Part shown: piece by piece, positions 28,415-39,154 of the stretch
Position numbering within the stretch: the first letter of the stretch is position 1
How the letters are laid out: each line of letters opens with the position of its first letter
From: Metabacillus schmidteae
GTDB taxonomy: Bacteria > Bacillota > Bacilli > Bacillales > Bacillaceae
DNA: 64,000 bases
Assembly: GCF_903166545.1 (NCBI RefSeq)
Contig: NZ_CAESCH010000001.1
Location: 3,786,001 to 3,850,000, forward strand
Reading direction: 5' to 3'
Position numbers and translations under genes: made by a program
Notes under the pieces: generated by a model
What the model was told of the DNA's origin: nothing
What the model saw: only the letters and a program-made list of their open reading frames with translations
Databases searched by the model: none

Positions 28415-29665
28415 TCAATAAATTGATGTTGTTTCTTTTGTTGTATGTTCAAGAATCTCTTTGACTCTTGATAGGAAACGACCACATATTAACCCATCAA
28501 GGACGCGGTGATCTAGGGACAAACATAGATTCACCATATCTCTAACTGCGATCATCCCATCAATAATAACTGGACGTTTCACAATTGATTCAACCTGTAG
28601 AATGGCTGCTTGAGGATAATTAATGATTCCCATCGATTGAACCGATCCAAACGAACCGGTGTTATTTACTGTAAAAGTACCTCCCTGCATATCCTCAGAG
28701 GTTAACTTGCCGCTTCGTACCTTGTGGGCTAGATCAGTGATGTCTCTTGCAATTCCTTTGATTGTTTTTTCATCAGCATGTTTGATAACCGGGACAAATA
28801 AAGAATCTTCAGTTGCGACTGCAATTGAAATATTAATATCCTTTTTCTGTATAATTTTATCTCCGGCCCACATTGAGTTGATTTGCGGAAACTCTTTTAA
28901 TGCTTGTGCAATAGCTTTTACAAAAAAGGCAAAGAAGGTTAGGTTAAACCCTTCTTTTTTCTTAAACTCATCCTTTACAGAGTTTCTATACTTAACAAGT
29001 TCTGTGACATCCACTTCCATCATCATCCATGCATGAGGAATTTCTTGTTTACTTTTCACCATGTTTGAAGCAATTGCTTTCCTAACACCTGATACTGGCA
29101 TTTCAATATCACCTGTTTGCGCCTTAACTGAAGAAGCGGCTTTTGAAGAGTTAACCTGTGACGACATCTCTTCTCTTACATTTTCTTTCATCACTGGGGC
29201 AGGAATCGTTCCTGACTCAATTATTTTTAATAAATCCTTTCGAGTAATACGTCCACCAGCGCCTGTTCCATCAACATGTTCAAGATTGATATCATATTCT
29301 TGTGCAATTTTTAACACCGCAGGAGAATACCTTTTTTTGTTCTGGTCATTTAGCGGTGATTCGCTTTTTTCATTATTTTGTTTATTTTTATTTAAAGATG
29401 CTTCATTAGGTTCTAATGACTGACCCTCAACTTCAATTTGACAAATAACCTCTCCTACAGCCAGAGTGTCACCTTCATCTGCAATAAGTTTACTAATTAC
29501 TCCGCTAAAAGAAGATGGAACCTCTGCATTCACTTTATCTGTCATAACCTCTGCTAGCGGGGCGTACTTTTCCACCTTTTCACCAACAGAAACAAGCCAC
29601 TTACTTATGGTTCCTTCTGTAACACTTTCCCCTAACTGGGGCATTTTAATTTCCTCTATAGCCAC
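28415..29665 (-). CDS. bkdB: Branched-chain 2-oxoacid dehydrogenase E2 (dihydrolipoamide acyltransferase)
   Basis: The E2 core of the BCKDH complex, 416 residues. An N-terminal lipoyl domain has EVMTDKVNAEVPS with the lipoylated lysine near residue 44. A peripheral subunit-binding domain (YSPAVLKIAQEYDINLEHV..GRITRKDLL) follows at about 110-145, then the catalytic domain ending in LSLDHRVLDGLICGRFL. It transfers isobutyryl, isovaleryl and 2-methylbutyryl groups to CoA. It is last in the bkd operon. Confidence 0.96.
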   Translation of the reverse strand: MAIEEIKMPQLGESVTEGTISKWLVSVGEKVEKYAPLAEVMTDKVNAEVPSSFSGVISKLIADEGDTLAVGEVICQIEVEGQSLEPNEASLNKNKQNNEKSESPLNDQNKKRYSPAVLKIAQEYDINLEHVDGTGAGGRITRKDLLKIIESGTIPAPVMKENVREEMSSQVNSSKAASSVKAQTGDIEMPVSGVRKAIASNMVKSKQEIPHAWMMMEVDVTELVKYRNSVKDEFKKKEGFNLTFFAFFVKAIAQALKEFPQINSMWAGDKIIQKKDINISIAVATEDSLFVPVIKHADEKTIKGIARDITDLAHKVRSGKLTSEDMQGGTFTVNNTGSFGSVQSMGIINYPQAAILQVESIVKRPVIIDGMIAVRDMVNLCLSLDHRVLDGLICGRFLSRVKEILEHTTKETTSIY

Positions 29666-29704
29666 TTAAAAACCTCCTCAGGTAAAAGGCTTTTCTATAA
29701 ATTA

Positions 29705-30688
29705 TTAAAACTCTGCTAATTTACGAATTGCATCTTCCACTTTGTCCGGATTGACCATAAAGAATTTTTCCATCGTCGGAGCATAAGGCATTGCCGGAAC
29801 ATCTGGACCTGCTAATCTCATTATCGGAGCATCTAAATCAAATAAGCAGTTTTCTGCAATAATCGCTGATACCTCACCAATAATACTACCTTCTTTATTA
29901 TCTTCTGTAATCAGTAATACTTTACCTGTTTTTGAAGCTGCTTCAATGATTGATTCTTTATCTAATGGGTATACTGTACGTAAATCTAATACATGAACAG
30001 AAATGCCATCATTCGCCAAACGTTCAGCAGCTTGAAGTGCAAAATGAACACATAACCCGTAGGTGATAACTGTTACGTCATCTCCTTCTCGCTTCACATC
30101 TGCTTTTCCAATTGGCAACACATAATCATCTGTTGATACTTCACCTTTTATTAATCGATAAGCACGTTTATGTTCAAAGAAAAGAACCGGATCATCATCA
30201 CGGATTGCTGCTTTTAAAAGTCCTTTAGCATCATATGGTGTTGACGGTATGACAATCTTCAGCCCTGGTTGATTGGCAAACATCGCTTCAACTGATTGAG
30301 AATGATATAATGCTCCATGCACTCCACCACCAAAAGGTGCCCGAATTGTTATCGGACAGCTCCAATCATTGTTTGAACGATATCTAATTTTTGCAGCTTC
30401 TGAAACAATTTGATTTACTGCAGGCATTATAAAATCAGCAAACTGCATTTCTGCAATTGGTCTCATCCCATACATAGCCGCCCCAATGCCAACACCTGCG
30501 ATGGCTGATTCGGCTAGTGGTGTATCTATTACACGTTCTTCACCGAATTGATCATACAAGCCTGCAGTTGCTTTAAAAACGCCACCTTTACGGCCAACAT
30601 CTTCACCTAATACAAAAACATTTTCGTCGCGCTCCATTTCTTCACGCATCGCCATCGTAATGGCTTCAATATACGATATAACAGCCAT
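29705..30688 (-). CDS. bkdAB: Branched-chain 2-oxoacid dehydrogenase E1 beta subunit
   Basis: The beta chain of the thiamine-diphosphate-dependent decarboxylase. The 327 residues begin MAVISYIEAITMAMREEMERD and include VFVLGEDVGRKGGVFKAT, RAPFGGGVHGALYHSQS and the C-terminal transketolase domain. Eleven bases separate it from the alpha subunit gene. Confidence 0.96.
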   Translation of the reverse strand: MAVISYIEAITMAMREEMERDENVFVLGEDVGRKGGVFKATAGLYDQFGEERVIDTPLAESAIAGVGIGAAMYGMRPIAEMQFADFIMPAVNQIVSEAAKIRYRSNNDWSCPITIRAPFGGGVHGALYHSQSVEAMFANQPGLKIVIPSTPYDAKGLLKAAIRDDDPVLFFEHKRAYRLIKGEVSTDDYVLPIGKADVKREGDDVTVITYGLCVHFALQAAERLANDGISVHVLDLRTVYPLDKESIIEAASKTGKVLLITEDNKEGSIIGEVSAIIAENCLFDLDAPIMRLAGPDVPAMPYAPTMEKFFMVNPDKVEDAIRKLAEF

Positions 30689-30699
30689 AATTTCTCCCC

Positions 30700-31692
30700 C
30701 TACTCTGCGTACACATATTTCAAAGCGTGCTTTGGATCCGCATATGGAGCCGCTTCTGCATAATCTGTTGCCTCATTCACAACCGTCATAATGTTATCGA
30801 TGATTTCTTTTTCTTTTTGATCTGTTAAAATTCCAAGTGATGTTAAATACTGGGCAAACGTTAAAATTGGATCATTTTTCTTTGCTTCAGCTACTTCGTT
30901 TTGTTCTCGATAACTTCGATCATCATCATCGCTTGAATGTGGTGTTAATCGATAAGAAATTGTTTCGATTAGTGTAGGACCCTCTCCACGACGTCCTCGG
31001 TCAGCTGCATCTTTGACTGCCCGATACACTTCAAGAGGATCATTCCCATCCACAGTTTCTCCCGGCATTCCATATCCAATTGCCCGATCTGAAATCTTTT
31101 CGCATGCCACTTGCTTATCATAAGGAACAGAAATGGCATACTTGTTATTTTCACACATAAAAATAACCGGTAATTTATGAACAGCAGCAAAATTCGCCCC
31201 CTCATGGAAATCACCCTGATTTGATGATCCTTCACCAAAGGTCACAAATGTAACAAGGTTCTTTTTTTGCATTCTTCCCGCAAGTGCAATACCGACCGCA
31301 TGAGGAACCTGAGTGGTAACAGGTGAAGACCCCGTAACAATCCTATTTTTTTTCTGACCAAAATGACCAGGCATTTGTCTTCCGCCGGAGTTGGGATCTT
31401 CAGCTTTTGCAAAACCTGAAAGCATTAGATCTTTAGCGGTCATTCCGAATGTTAAAACAACTCCCATATCTCTATAGTAGGGAAGCACATAATCCTCATT
31501 ACGGTCTAGCGCAAAAGCAGCTCCCACTTGAGCTGCTTCTTGTCCCTGACAAGAAATAACAAATGGGATTTTGCCGGCACGGTTTAAAAGCCACATCCGT
31601 TCATCAATTTTTCTCGCTAATAACATTGTTTCATACATTTTTAATACATCTTCATCAGTAAGGTTTAACATTTGATGACGATTTTCTGTCAT
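30700..31692 (-). CDS. bkdAA: Branched-chain 2-oxoacid dehydrogenase E1 alpha subunit
   Basis: The alpha chain of E1, 330 residues. The thiamine-diphosphate motif spans GEGSSNQGDFHEGANFAA to CENN, and the phosphorylation-loop region RLTPHSSDDDDRSYR is well conserved. It decarboxylates the keto acids of valine, leucine and isoleucine. It lies between lpdV and bkdAB. Confidence 0.96.
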   Translation of the reverse strand: MTENRHQMLNLTDEDVLKMYETMLLARKIDERMWLLNRAGKIPFVISCQGQEAAQVGAAFALDRNEDYVLPYYRDMGVVLTFGMTAKDLMLSGFAKAEDPNSGGRQMPGHFGQKKNRIVTGSSPVTTQVPHAVGIALAGRMQKKNLVTFVTFGEGSSNQGDFHEGANFAAVHKLPVIFMCENNKYAISVPYDKQVACEKISDRAIGYGMPGETVDGNDPLEVYRAVKDAADRGRRGEGPTLIETISYRLTPHSSDDDDRSYREQNEVAEAKKNDPILTFAQYLTSLGILTDQKEKEIIDNIMTVVNEATDYAEAAPYADPKHALKYVYAE

Positions 31693-31745
31693 TCGTATAC
31701 CTCCTATATTGAAATGCGTATCCGCACGTTCAAAAGTCTTAACAA

Positions 31746-33173
31746 TTAATAGTGAATAGCTTTGCCACCAACTGCAAGTGCTGCCTCACCAATCGCTTCA
31801 GAAAGGCTTGGATGTGGATGAATCGTATGAGAGATCTCCCATGGAGTGGCATCAAGAACCTTTGCAAGACCCGCTTCTGAAATCATGTCAGTTACATGCG
31901 GTCCAATCATATGAACTCCTAATAGATCATCTGTTGCCTCATCAACGACAAGCTTGACAAATCCATCGACCTCGCCAAAAACAAGTGCTTTACCAATTGC
32001 CTTAAATGGAAATTTACCAATCTTCACTTTATATCCTTTTTCTTTTGCTTCACTTTCTGTAAACCCGACACTAGCTACCTCAGGCGAGCTATAAATACAT
32101 TTAGATATCAATGTATGATCAATTGGAATAGGACTTTTTCCTGCTATATGTTCCACAGCAACTATCCCTTCATGTGAAGCTACATGTGCTAACTGTAATC
32201 CTCCAATCACATCACCAATTGCATAGATGTGGGATTCCTTCGTTTGATAAAACTGGTTAGTATTTATAAACCCTTTCTCAAGTTGAATATCTGTATTTTC
32301 AAGACCAATTCCCTCAACATTCGGGTTTCGACCTACAGACACCAACATTAGCTCTCCTGAAAATTCCATACTTTCACCTTTAAACTCAGCATGAATGGTA
32401 ACACCATTTTCCTTGTTTATCGTCTCTGGTAATACCTTCGCACTTGTGTAGATGTTTACACCTTTTTTTGTTATTAATCTTTGCATTTCTTTGGATATTT
32501 CTTCATCTTCTGTCGGTAAGATACGCTCAGCGTATTCTAATAAGGTTACTTCAACATCAAAATCTGAAAGCATTGAAGCCCATTCGATTCCTATCACACC
32601 ACCACCAACGATGATGACTGATTTTGGCAGGCTTGTTAATTCTAGTGCCTCATCAGAACTTAAAACGGTTTTTCCATCTATGTCCAGCCCTTCAAGACTT
32701 CTGGGTCTTGACCCTGTAGCAATAATGACATTCTTTGGAATGAGCATCTCATTTTCTGTACCATTGTTCATCTCGACCGAAATCGTTCCGGGCATTGGTG
32801 AAAAAATGGATGGACCAAGAATTCGGCCAAACCCTTCATATATATGGATTTTTCCTTTTTTCATTAATTGCTGAACACCTTGATGCAATTGGTTTACAAT
32901 TGCTTGTTTCCGCTCTTGCACCTTTATAAAATTAAGTTTCACATCAGTTGTTTCTATACCGAATTGATCACTTTTTTTAGTTGTTGCGAAAACCTCAGCA
33001 CTCCTTAATAAAGCTTTACTCGGAATACAACCTTTATGAAGGCAGGTTCCTCCAAGCTCCCCCTTCTCAACAATCGCTGTTTTAAGTCCAAGCTGTGAAG
33101 CCCTTATGGCAGCAACATAGCCTCCGGTACCTCCTCCAAGAATAACTAAATCGTATTCAGTAGCCACTTTCAT
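31746..33173 (-). CDS. lpdV: Dihydrolipoamide dehydrogenase (E3) of the branched-chain complex
   Basis: A flavoprotein disulfide reductase of 475 residues that reoxidises the E2 lipoyl groups with NAD+. It has the FAD motif GGGTGGYVAA (about 13-22), redox pair CLHKGC, NAD motif GGGVIGIEWASM, and the catalytic histidine in TIHPHPSLSEA. Being inside the bkd operon it is the dedicated LpdV, not the pyruvate dehydrogenase E3. Confidence 0.95.
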   Translation of the reverse strand: MKVATEYDLVILGGGTGGYVAAIRASQLGLKTAIVEKGELGGTCLHKGCIPSKALLRSAEVFATTKKSDQFGIETTDVKLNFIKVQERKQAIVNQLHQGVQQLMKKGKIHIYEGFGRILGPSIFSPMPGTISVEMNNGTENEMLIPKNVIIATGSRPRSLEGLDIDGKTVLSSDEALELTSLPKSVIIVGGGVIGIEWASMLSDFDVEVTLLEYAERILPTEDEEISKEMQRLITKKGVNIYTSAKVLPETINKENGVTIHAEFKGESMEFSGELMLVSVGRNPNVEGIGLENTDIQLEKGFINTNQFYQTKESHIYAIGDVIGGLQLAHVASHEGIVAVEHIAGKSPIPIDHTLISKCIYSSPEVASVGFTESEAKEKGYKVKIGKFPFKAIGKALVFGEVDGFVKLVVDEATDDLLGVHMIGPHVTDMISEAGLAKVLDATPWEISHTIHPHPSLSEAIGEAALAVGGKAIHY

Positions 33174-33296
33174 TCACTCCTTCAACTGTAGGAATCAACA
33201 AATCATTCTATAAAAAGAACACTTATTGTTCTTACATCATTTCAATCATTTCTATCATTCCTACATAGATATTTAGCTTAGGTGCCCAGAGTTACA

Positions 33297-34409
33297 TTAC
33301 GATTGAAAAACCTTTGATACCATTTTCTCATTCGGATAATGCTTGGCTTGCTCTTCTTTTCTCAATACACGAAGTGCACCTTCGGCTAACGCCTGAAGCT
33401 CATTTTCCCCAGGGAACACATAGATATCTGCAATCCAATCAATATACGAAGAAATTTCCTTCACAAAGGTTTTTCCATATGCTAATCCTCCGGTTAACAC
33501 GATCGCATCAACCTTTCCTTTTAAAACAGCACTTGCCGAACCGATTTCTTTCGCAATTTGATAAGCCATTGCATTATATATTAATGCTGCTTTTTGATCT
33601 CCTTCTTTGATCATTTTTTCTACTTTTGTTGCATCATTTGTACCTAAGTAACCGACTAAACCACCTTGCCCAACTAGAGTTTTCATCATTTCTTCACGGA
33701 AATAATCACCTGAATAGCACATCGCTACAAGGTCTCCTGCCGGTACAGTACCTGCCCTCTCAGGGCTAAATGGTCCATCACCGTGTAGACCGTTATTTAC
33801 ATCAATCACTCGGCCGTTTTTATGAGCACCAACTGTTATTCCACCACCCATATGAGTGATGATTAAATTAAGATCTTCATATTTTTTATTGAAATCTGCA
33901 GCTACTCTACGAGCAACTGCTTTTTGATTTAACGCATGGAAAATGCTCCTTCTTTGAATAGAAGCAATACCGGAGATTTTTGCAATTTCCTCCATTTCAT
34001 CTACAACAACAGGATCAACGATAAAGGCAGGAATATTTAAGGCATTTGCAATTTCAAATGCTATAATACCTCCTAAATTTGAAGCATGCTGTCCAGCGAA
34101 ACCTTTTCTTAAATCCTTGATCATCTCATCATTAACTGTGTATGTACCACCTTCAATTGGACGAAGCAGCCCACCACGGCCACAAACTGCACTCAATTTG
34201 GAGATGTTGATTCCTTCTTCATCTAGTGTTTCTAGAATTGTCTGTTTTCTAAACTCGTATTGATCAATAATCGTAGGGAAAATACTAAGTTTTTCATTAT
34301 CATGTCTTAATGTTTTCTCAAAAATGGATCGTTCGTTGTCAAACACACCAATTTTGGTTGAGGTTGAACCCGGATTTATAACTAGTATTCGAAATTCGTT
34401 GATTAGCAA
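33297..34409 (-). CDS. buk: Butyrate kinase / branched-chain fatty acid kinase
   Basis: An acetokinase-family enzyme of 370 residues that makes ATP from butyryl or isobutyryl phosphate. Motifs are [19 protein letters not shown] (about 7-25), [22 protein letters not shown] and [10 protein letters not shown]. The start is TTG 34409 with CGGAGG nine bases upstream. A nearby ATG is out of frame. It works after Ptb in the bkd pathway. Confidence 0.95.
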   Translation of the reverse strand: MLINEFRILVINPGSTSTKIGVFDNERSIFEKTLRHDNEKLSIFPTIIDQYEFRKQTILETLDEEGINISKLSAVCGRGGLLRPIEGGTYTVNDEMIKDLRKGFAGQHASNLGGIIAFEIANALNIPAFIVDPVVVDEMEEIAKISGIASIQRRSIFHALNQKAVARRVAADFNKKYEDLNLIITHMGGGITVGAHKNGRVIDVNNGLHGDGPFSPERAGTVPAGDLVAMCYSGDYFREEMMKTLVGQGGLVGYLGTNDATKVEKMIKEGDQKAALIYNAMAYQIAKEIGSASAVLKGKVDAIVLTGGLAYGKTFVKEISSYIDWIADIYVFPGENELQALAEGALRVLRKEEQAKHYPNEKMVSKVFQS

Positions 34410-34564
34410 TGTCCATAACCTCCGTAATCATTCCATCAATTTGTTCGTTGCTTCGACTTGCAATATGGTCATTTATAGTAAGTTCTAAAATAGAATTAAC
34501 CCCGATTAGCCATATATAAATAGGGCGACATTTATGGAGGTTAATTCTAGAGTTTAAAAACATA

Positions 34565-35662
34565 TTAAGATCTACGACTTAAAATATGATGACCGTTTTG
34601 CAAGAATTGACTACGAGAATTTCTCATCCTACTAATTCTTTCTTCTGCTAGGCGATCAGCAGCCTTATACGTCGGGATTCCATCTCGTTTTGCTATTTCA
34701 ATTACCCTGGAGATATTATTGTAGATTGTTTCAACTTTTTTGAGCGCTCTTTCACTGTTGTATCCGTATAATTCATCTGCAACATTGATGACACCACCAG
34801 CATTAATGACATAATCAGGGGCATATACGATACCCATTTCATGAATAATATCACCGTGTTTTGTATCTTTTAACTGATTATTCGCTGCCCCTGCAATAAC
34901 ACTGGCTTTCAATTGAGGGATCGTTACATCATTTATTGTAGCTCCCAATGCACAAGGTGCGTAAATATCACAATCAACACCATAAATGTCATTTGGCTCA
35001 ACTGCCTTAGCATTAAAATCATCAACAGCTCTCTTAACAGCTTCTTGATTGATGTCTGTTACAATTAATTTTGCTCCTTCCTCATGAAGATGCTTGCAAA
35101 GGTTATATGCAACATTTCCAACACCCTGAACAGCCACAACTTTTCCTTCAAGTGAGTCTGAACCAAAAGCCTCTTTTGCAGCAGCCTTCATTCCCCTGTA
35201 CACTCCAAATGCTGTTACCGGTGAAGGATTACCCGAGGAACCAAATGCAGGAGAAATTCCTGTAACATAATCTGTTTCTTCATGAATTAAATCCATATCA
35301 GCTACCGTAGTTCCAACATCCTCAGCCGTAATATACCGACCATTTAAACCTTGTATATAACGGCCAAATGCACGGAACATTTCTTCATTTTTATCTTTTC
35401 TAGGATCACCAATGATTACTGTTTTTCCGCCTCCAAGGTTTAAGCCTGCAGCAGCATTTTTATATGTCATTCCACGCGCAAGACGAAGTGCATCTTCTAT
35501 TGCTTCTTCCTCTGTTGCGTACGTCCACATACGTGTTCCACCTAGAGCAGGACCCAATGTAGTATCATGTATAGCGATAATTGCTTTTAACCCAGATTGT
35601 TTATCTTGGCAAAATACCAATTGCTCATAGTCATACTGCTCCATATATTTAAAAATTTCCAT
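34565..35662 (-). CDS. bcd: Leucine (branched-chain amino acid) dehydrogenase
   Basis: An NAD-dependent Glu/Leu/Phe/Val dehydrogenase, 365 residues, giving branched-chain keto acids and ammonia. The substrate motif GGTRMW, lysine region [15 protein letters not shown] and NAD fold [18 protein letters not shown] are intact. It lies between ptb and buk. The 155-base gap downstream to buk holds no evident terminator. Confidence 0.96.
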   Translation of the reverse strand: MEIFKYMEQYDYEQLVFCQDKQSGLKAIIAIHDTTLGPALGGTRMWTYATEEEAIEDALRLARGMTYKNAAAGLNLGGGKTVIIGDPRKDKNEEMFRAFGRYIQGLNGRYITAEDVGTTVADMDLIHEETDYVTGISPAFGSSGNPSPVTAFGVYRGMKAAAKEAFGSDSLEGKVVAVQGVGNVAYNLCKHLHEEGAKLIVTDINQEAVKRAVDDFNAKAVEPNDIYGVDCDIYAPCALGATINDVTIPQLKASVIAGAANNQLKDTKHGDIIHEMGIVYAPDYVINAGGVINVADELYGYNSERALKKVETIYNNISRVIEIAKRDGIPTYKAADRLAEERISRMRNSRSQFLQNGHHILSRRS

Positions 35663-35683
35663 GATGTATTTCCTCCTAGAGTT

Positions 35684-36580
35684 TTACTTATCTGAAGAAC
35701 ATAATGCCAAGGCTAACGAATATAACTTACTTTCGGAACTGTCAGATCTACTTGTCAGAACGATTGGTGCCTTTGCGCCAGCAATTACAGCTCCAACTTT
35801 TGCATTTGCAAAATAAATCAATGATTTATAAAGAACATTTCCTACTTCTATAGTTGGGACAAATAGAATGTCAGCTTGCCCTGCTACTTCACTTGTAATT
35901 CCTTTATGCTGTGCTGCAAGAATTGAGACTGCATTGTCAAGTGCTAAAGGACCATCAACTATACAGTTTTGAATCTGTCCTCTTTTGTTCATCATTGTGA
36001 GAGCAGCCGCGTCAAGTGTTGCTTTCATCGATGGATTTATAACCTCTACGGCTGCTATCGCTGCGACCTTCGGAAAAGACACGCCAATTGATCGAGCAAC
36101 ATTTACAGCGTTGACGATAATTTGTTCCTTTTGTTGGATATCAGGCTCAATGTTCATGGCTGCATCAGTAACAATAAGTGCTTTAGAAAACCCTGGAATA
36201 TCAAACGCAGCAACATGGGATAAAACTCTTCCAGTTCTTAAACCATACTCTTTATTTAATACAGCTTTTAAAAGACTTGATGTAGGTATATGTCCTTTCA
36301 TAAGGACGGACGCCTCATTTTGGTGAACCGATCTTACAGCAAGCTCTGCAGCTTGTTGTTGAGACCAAGCATGAATGATTTGAACTCTTTCTTTTCCTAT
36401 TCCTTTTTTATCCAGCAACAGTTCAATTGCATCTTTTTGACCAAATAACATAAATTGAGCTAAATCACGATGAATCGCCTCAGCAACTGCCTCAATTACC
36501 TCTTCATCCTCAGCAGATGCAACTGCTACACTTTGACCTTTTATTTTTGCTGCTTCTTTGAGCAAGTTTTCTAACTTCAT
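35684..36580 (-). CDS. ptb: Phosphate butyryltransferase / branched-chain acyl phosphotransferase
   Basis: Converts butyryl- or branched acyl-CoA and phosphate to acyl phosphate, feeding Buk. The 298-residue product begins MKLENLLKEAAKIKGQSVAV and has LVTDAAMNIEPDIQQKEQI and GAKAPIVLTSRSDSSESKLYS, typical of the PTA/PTB family. It is the first gene of the bkd operon, about 50 bases behind a sigma-54 promoter. Confidence 0.95.
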   Translation of the reverse strand: MKLENLLKEAAKIKGQSVAVASAEDEEVIEAVAEAIHRDLAQFMLFGQKDAIELLLDKKGIGKERVQIIHAWSQQQAAELAVRSVHQNEASVLMKGHIPTSSLLKAVLNKEYGLRTGRVLSHVAAFDIPGFSKALIVTDAAMNIEPDIQQKEQIIVNAVNVARSIGVSFPKVAAIAAVEVINPSMKATLDAAALTMMNKRGQIQNCIVDGPLALDNAVSILAAQHKGITSEVAGQADILFVPTIEVGNVLYKSLIYFANAKVGAVIAGAKAPIVLTSRSDSSESKLYSLALALCSSDK

Positions 36581-36641
36581 TTACATTCATTTCCTTCCAG
36601 AACATCAGTTCAAACAACCGATTGTTTCTTAATTAACTATC

Positions 36642-36658
36642 AGCAAGAAGCATACCAA
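36642..36658 (-). promoter_or_regulatory. Sigma-54 (SigL) -24/-12 promoter of the bkd operon
   Basis: The minus strand reads TTGGTATGCTTCTTGCT, with the invariant GG and GC elements at proper spacing and 15/17 agreement to TTGGCACRNNNNTTGCW. It places the transcription start near 36630, about 50 bases before ptb. The sigma-54 activator bkdR is the adjacent gene. Confidence 0.88.
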
Positions 36659-36754
36659 AAAACAAATCTTGTCCTATTTTTTAATTAAGAGAGCGTAAGG
36701 TAATTTCAGAATAAACTCTTTTACATTTATGTATGAAAAACATTAGTAAAATTG

Positions 36755-36788
36755 GGGCTTGCCGCTATGTTTTTCTGGCGAAAAGCCC
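36755..36788. repeat. Interrupted inverted repeat upstream of the bkd promoter
   Basis: GGGCTT..CGC (36755-36765) is mirrored by GCG..AAGCCC (36778-36788). It is about 100 bp upstream of the -24 element, where enhancer sites for sigma-54 activators lie, and about 120 bp after bkdR, where a terminator could also lie. Confidence 0.6.
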
Positions 36789-36908
36789 TTTATTTTCTTA
36801 AAAAACATTCATTAAATTTTGATTCTTAAAGTTAAATTAAAGAGAAATTAAGAGCAATAACCCTCTTTATCATATAACGATCATGCACCTTTTTGCAAAC
36901 CATGAATT

Positions 36909-38981
36909 CTATTGCATGCTATTGTTTGCAAGTTTATACTTTTCCATTTTGTAATAAAGGCTCCTTAATGAAATCCCTAATGCTTTAGCTGTTTGCGTTC
37001 GATTATATTCATGAAACTCTAGAGATCGTTTAATAACATTAGCCTCAACCCGTTCAACAGCCTCTGCCAATGTCTCTTCATTATTATGAACAAATGCTGT
37101 ATTTTCTTGTACTTTTCTTTCATGTTGAGAAATTTGCAGCACTGGAATATGTTTACCGCTAATCGTGGTTTCGTGATGTTCCATAAAAATAATTGCTCTT
37201 CCCAGGACATTTTCAAGCTCTCTAACATTTCCTGGCCAATGATATTGAATGAGTTGATTGATTGCCTGTGAAGTTAAGCTTTCAATATTTCTTCCGTAGT
37301 CTTGATTTAACTTCTGGAGCAGTCGTTCACAAAGAGCAGGAATATCTTCTTTACGATCTCTTAATGGTGGGATGGAGATTGGATATCGATTTAATCGATA
37401 GTATAAATCCTCTCTAAAGCTTCCTTCAGCCATAGCCCTTTCAATATTTACATTTGTAGCAGCAATCACACGTACATTTACCGGAAGCGGCTTAGTTCCT
37501 CCAACACGGACAATCTCATTCTCTTGCAATACACGTAGCAGCTTTGCCTGCATATTAGCTGAAAGCTCACCTATCTCATCTAGAAAGATACTTCCATTAT
37601 TCGCTTCTTCGAAAAAACCTTTTTTTCCGCCTCGTTTAGCTCCGGAGAAAGCTCCCTCTTCATAACCAAATAGCTCACTTTCAAGAAGGTTCTCAGCAAT
37701 CGCGGCACAATTAACTCGAATAAACTTATTGTATTTTCTGTTGCTTGCATTATGGATTGCATGGGCAAATAGCTCTTTTCCCGTTCCTGATTCCCCTCTC
37801 AAAAGGACAGTTGCAGGTGTTTTAGCTCCTAATTTTGCTTGTTCAATTGCCATTTTCATTTCGTCACTTACTCCAATAATATCTGCAAATGAATATTTCG
37901 CTTCCAATGTCCGAATGATCTGCCTTGCCCGATTCAGTTCTGTTGTTAACGTTTGAATCTCTGACATATCATGAATAACTCCTACACTTCCTTTTAGCTT
38001 GCCGCTAACGATAACCGGCGCAACATTAACAATTACATCTTTCTTAGCCGGCCCTACCTTCATTCTTGCACCACGAACAGCACGCCTTGTTTGCAAAACC
38101 TTCATATGCATACTCTCGCCCTCTGAAATATCAGCTGTTGCGGGTTTACCTATTACTTGTTCTTCAGTTAACCCGGTCAATCTTGTATAGGCTCGATTAA
38201 TAAGAATGCCTCTTCCTTCCTCATCCACGACAGATATAGCTTCTTCAGAGGATTGTATAATCGCTTCAAGCATCATTTGGATATCTTTTAAATTCGTGAC
38301 TTCCTCCGCTAAATTCACCACATCTGTGATATCTTTGAACAACGACAATGCACCCAATAGATTTCCAGATTCATCAATTAATGGAATTCTATTCGTAATT
38401 ATTTTTAAACCATTTTCTAGAACCTGCTCTTGATTTGTTTCAACTTCGCGGGTTTTCAATGTTCTTCCGAGCTTACTTGATGAGATGACTTTCTTTATAT
38501 TTAAACCTATTGCTTTCTCACGAGGAAAACCTGTAATTTTTTCAGCCGTTTTATTGAACATAATAATGGTTTCGTTTATATCAATGACAATCATGCCATC
38601 ATTTGTTGCATTTATGATGGCTTTCTGTTTATATGTTTCTTCTTTAAGTCTTGCAATTAGTACTTCTTTCTCTTCAACAAGATCGGAGATGATAAGAGCT
38701 ACATCCCCCGGTAAAATCATCATATCTGAGTGTTTTTCTTTTTGTAATTTTTGCATGACTTCATTAGAACCGGTTGCCTCAATGATGATATCAAGGTTAG
38801 ATTTCATAAACGGTTCCCACTTTGTACTTGTTTGTATGCCATGTTTTCTAGCATATTTGAACCCTGGCGCTTGCTCATTTTGGTCTACAACAGCTACAAC
38901 TTTCATTATTGATGTTTCTACTATTTTTTTCACTAGTGCCGTACCCGTTTTGCCTGCCCCAACTATCATAACTCGCTGCAT
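36909..38981 (-). CDS. bkdR: Sigma-54-dependent transcriptional activator of the bkd operon
   Basis: A 690-residue enhancer-binding protein. The N-terminus is a Rossmann-like domain ([17 protein letters not shown]), followed by two PAS domains (about 115-220 and 235-345). The AAA+ domain has Walker A GESGTGKE, the sigma-54 contact loop GAFSGA and [12 protein letters not shown]. The C-terminal Fis-type helix-turn-helix reads [20 protein letters not shown]. It should sense a small-molecule signal and activate the sigma-54 promoter ahead of ptb. Confidence 0.94.
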   Translation of the reverse strand: MQRVMIVGAGKTGTALVKKIVETSIMKVVAVVDQNEQAPGFKYARKHGIQTSTKWEPFMKSNLDIIIEATGSNEVMQKLQKEKHSDMMILPGDVALIISDLVEEKEVLIARLKEETYKQKAIINATNDGMIVIDINETIIMFNKTAEKITGFPREKAIGLNIKKVISSSKLGRTLKTREVETNQEQVLENGLKIITNRIPLIDESGNLLGALSLFKDITDVVNLAEEVTNLKDIQMMLEAIIQSSEEAISVVDEEGRGILINRAYTRLTGLTEEQVIGKPATADISEGESMHMKVLQTRRAVRGARMKVGPAKKDVIVNVAPVIVSGKLKGSVGVIHDMSEIQTLTTELNRARQIIRTLEAKYSFADIIGVSDEMKMAIEQAKLGAKTPATVLLRGESGTGKELFAHAIHNASNRKYNKFIRVNCAAIAENLLESELFGYEEGAFSGAKRGGKKGFFEEANNGSIFLDEIGELSANMQAKLLRVLQENEIVRVGGTKPLPVNVRVIAATNVNIERAMAEGSFREDLYYRLNRYPISIPPLRDRKEDIPALCERLLQKLNQDYGRNIESLTSQAINQLIQYHWPGNVRELENVLGRAIIFMEHHETTISGKHIPVLQISQHERKVQENTAFVHNNEETLAEAVERVEANVIKRSLEFHEYNRTQTAKALGISLRSLYYKMEKYKLANNSMQ

Positions 38982-39154
38982 AAAAATCTATCCCCTTTGT
39001 ACACATCGGAATGACCAAACCATCTAATTCAAATGTTTGCAATTTTTTGCACACCCCTATCATATCGTAAAAGAATACCACTTGACAAACAGGGAGAAGA
39101 AACAGACAATTATTTTGTTGCTTCCAAAACTATAGTATTCTTTGAACTTTGGAT

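Larger units (their letters stand above)
36581..36908 (-). promoter_or_regulatory. bkd operon control region
   Basis: The 328-bp gap between bkdR and ptb has no ORF. It holds the sigma-54 promoter (36642-36658), a partial CodY-like motif (36701-36715, 10/15 to AATTTTCWGAAAATT), an interrupted inverted repeat (36755-36788), and part of a long-spaced octamer pair (36893-36931). This suits sigma-L and BkdR control, with CodY repression known for bkd in B. subtilis. Confidence 0.75.

Noticed and set aside
34339..34563. 74-codon ORF between bcd and buk on the minus strand
   Set aside because: It mostly overlaps buk in another frame, has no recognisable motif, and the buk RBS lies inside it.
38485..39027. 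Plus-strand 180-codon ORF opposite bkdR
   Set aside because: The hydrophobic product is the complement of the PAS region of bkdR, with no RBS and no recognisable family.
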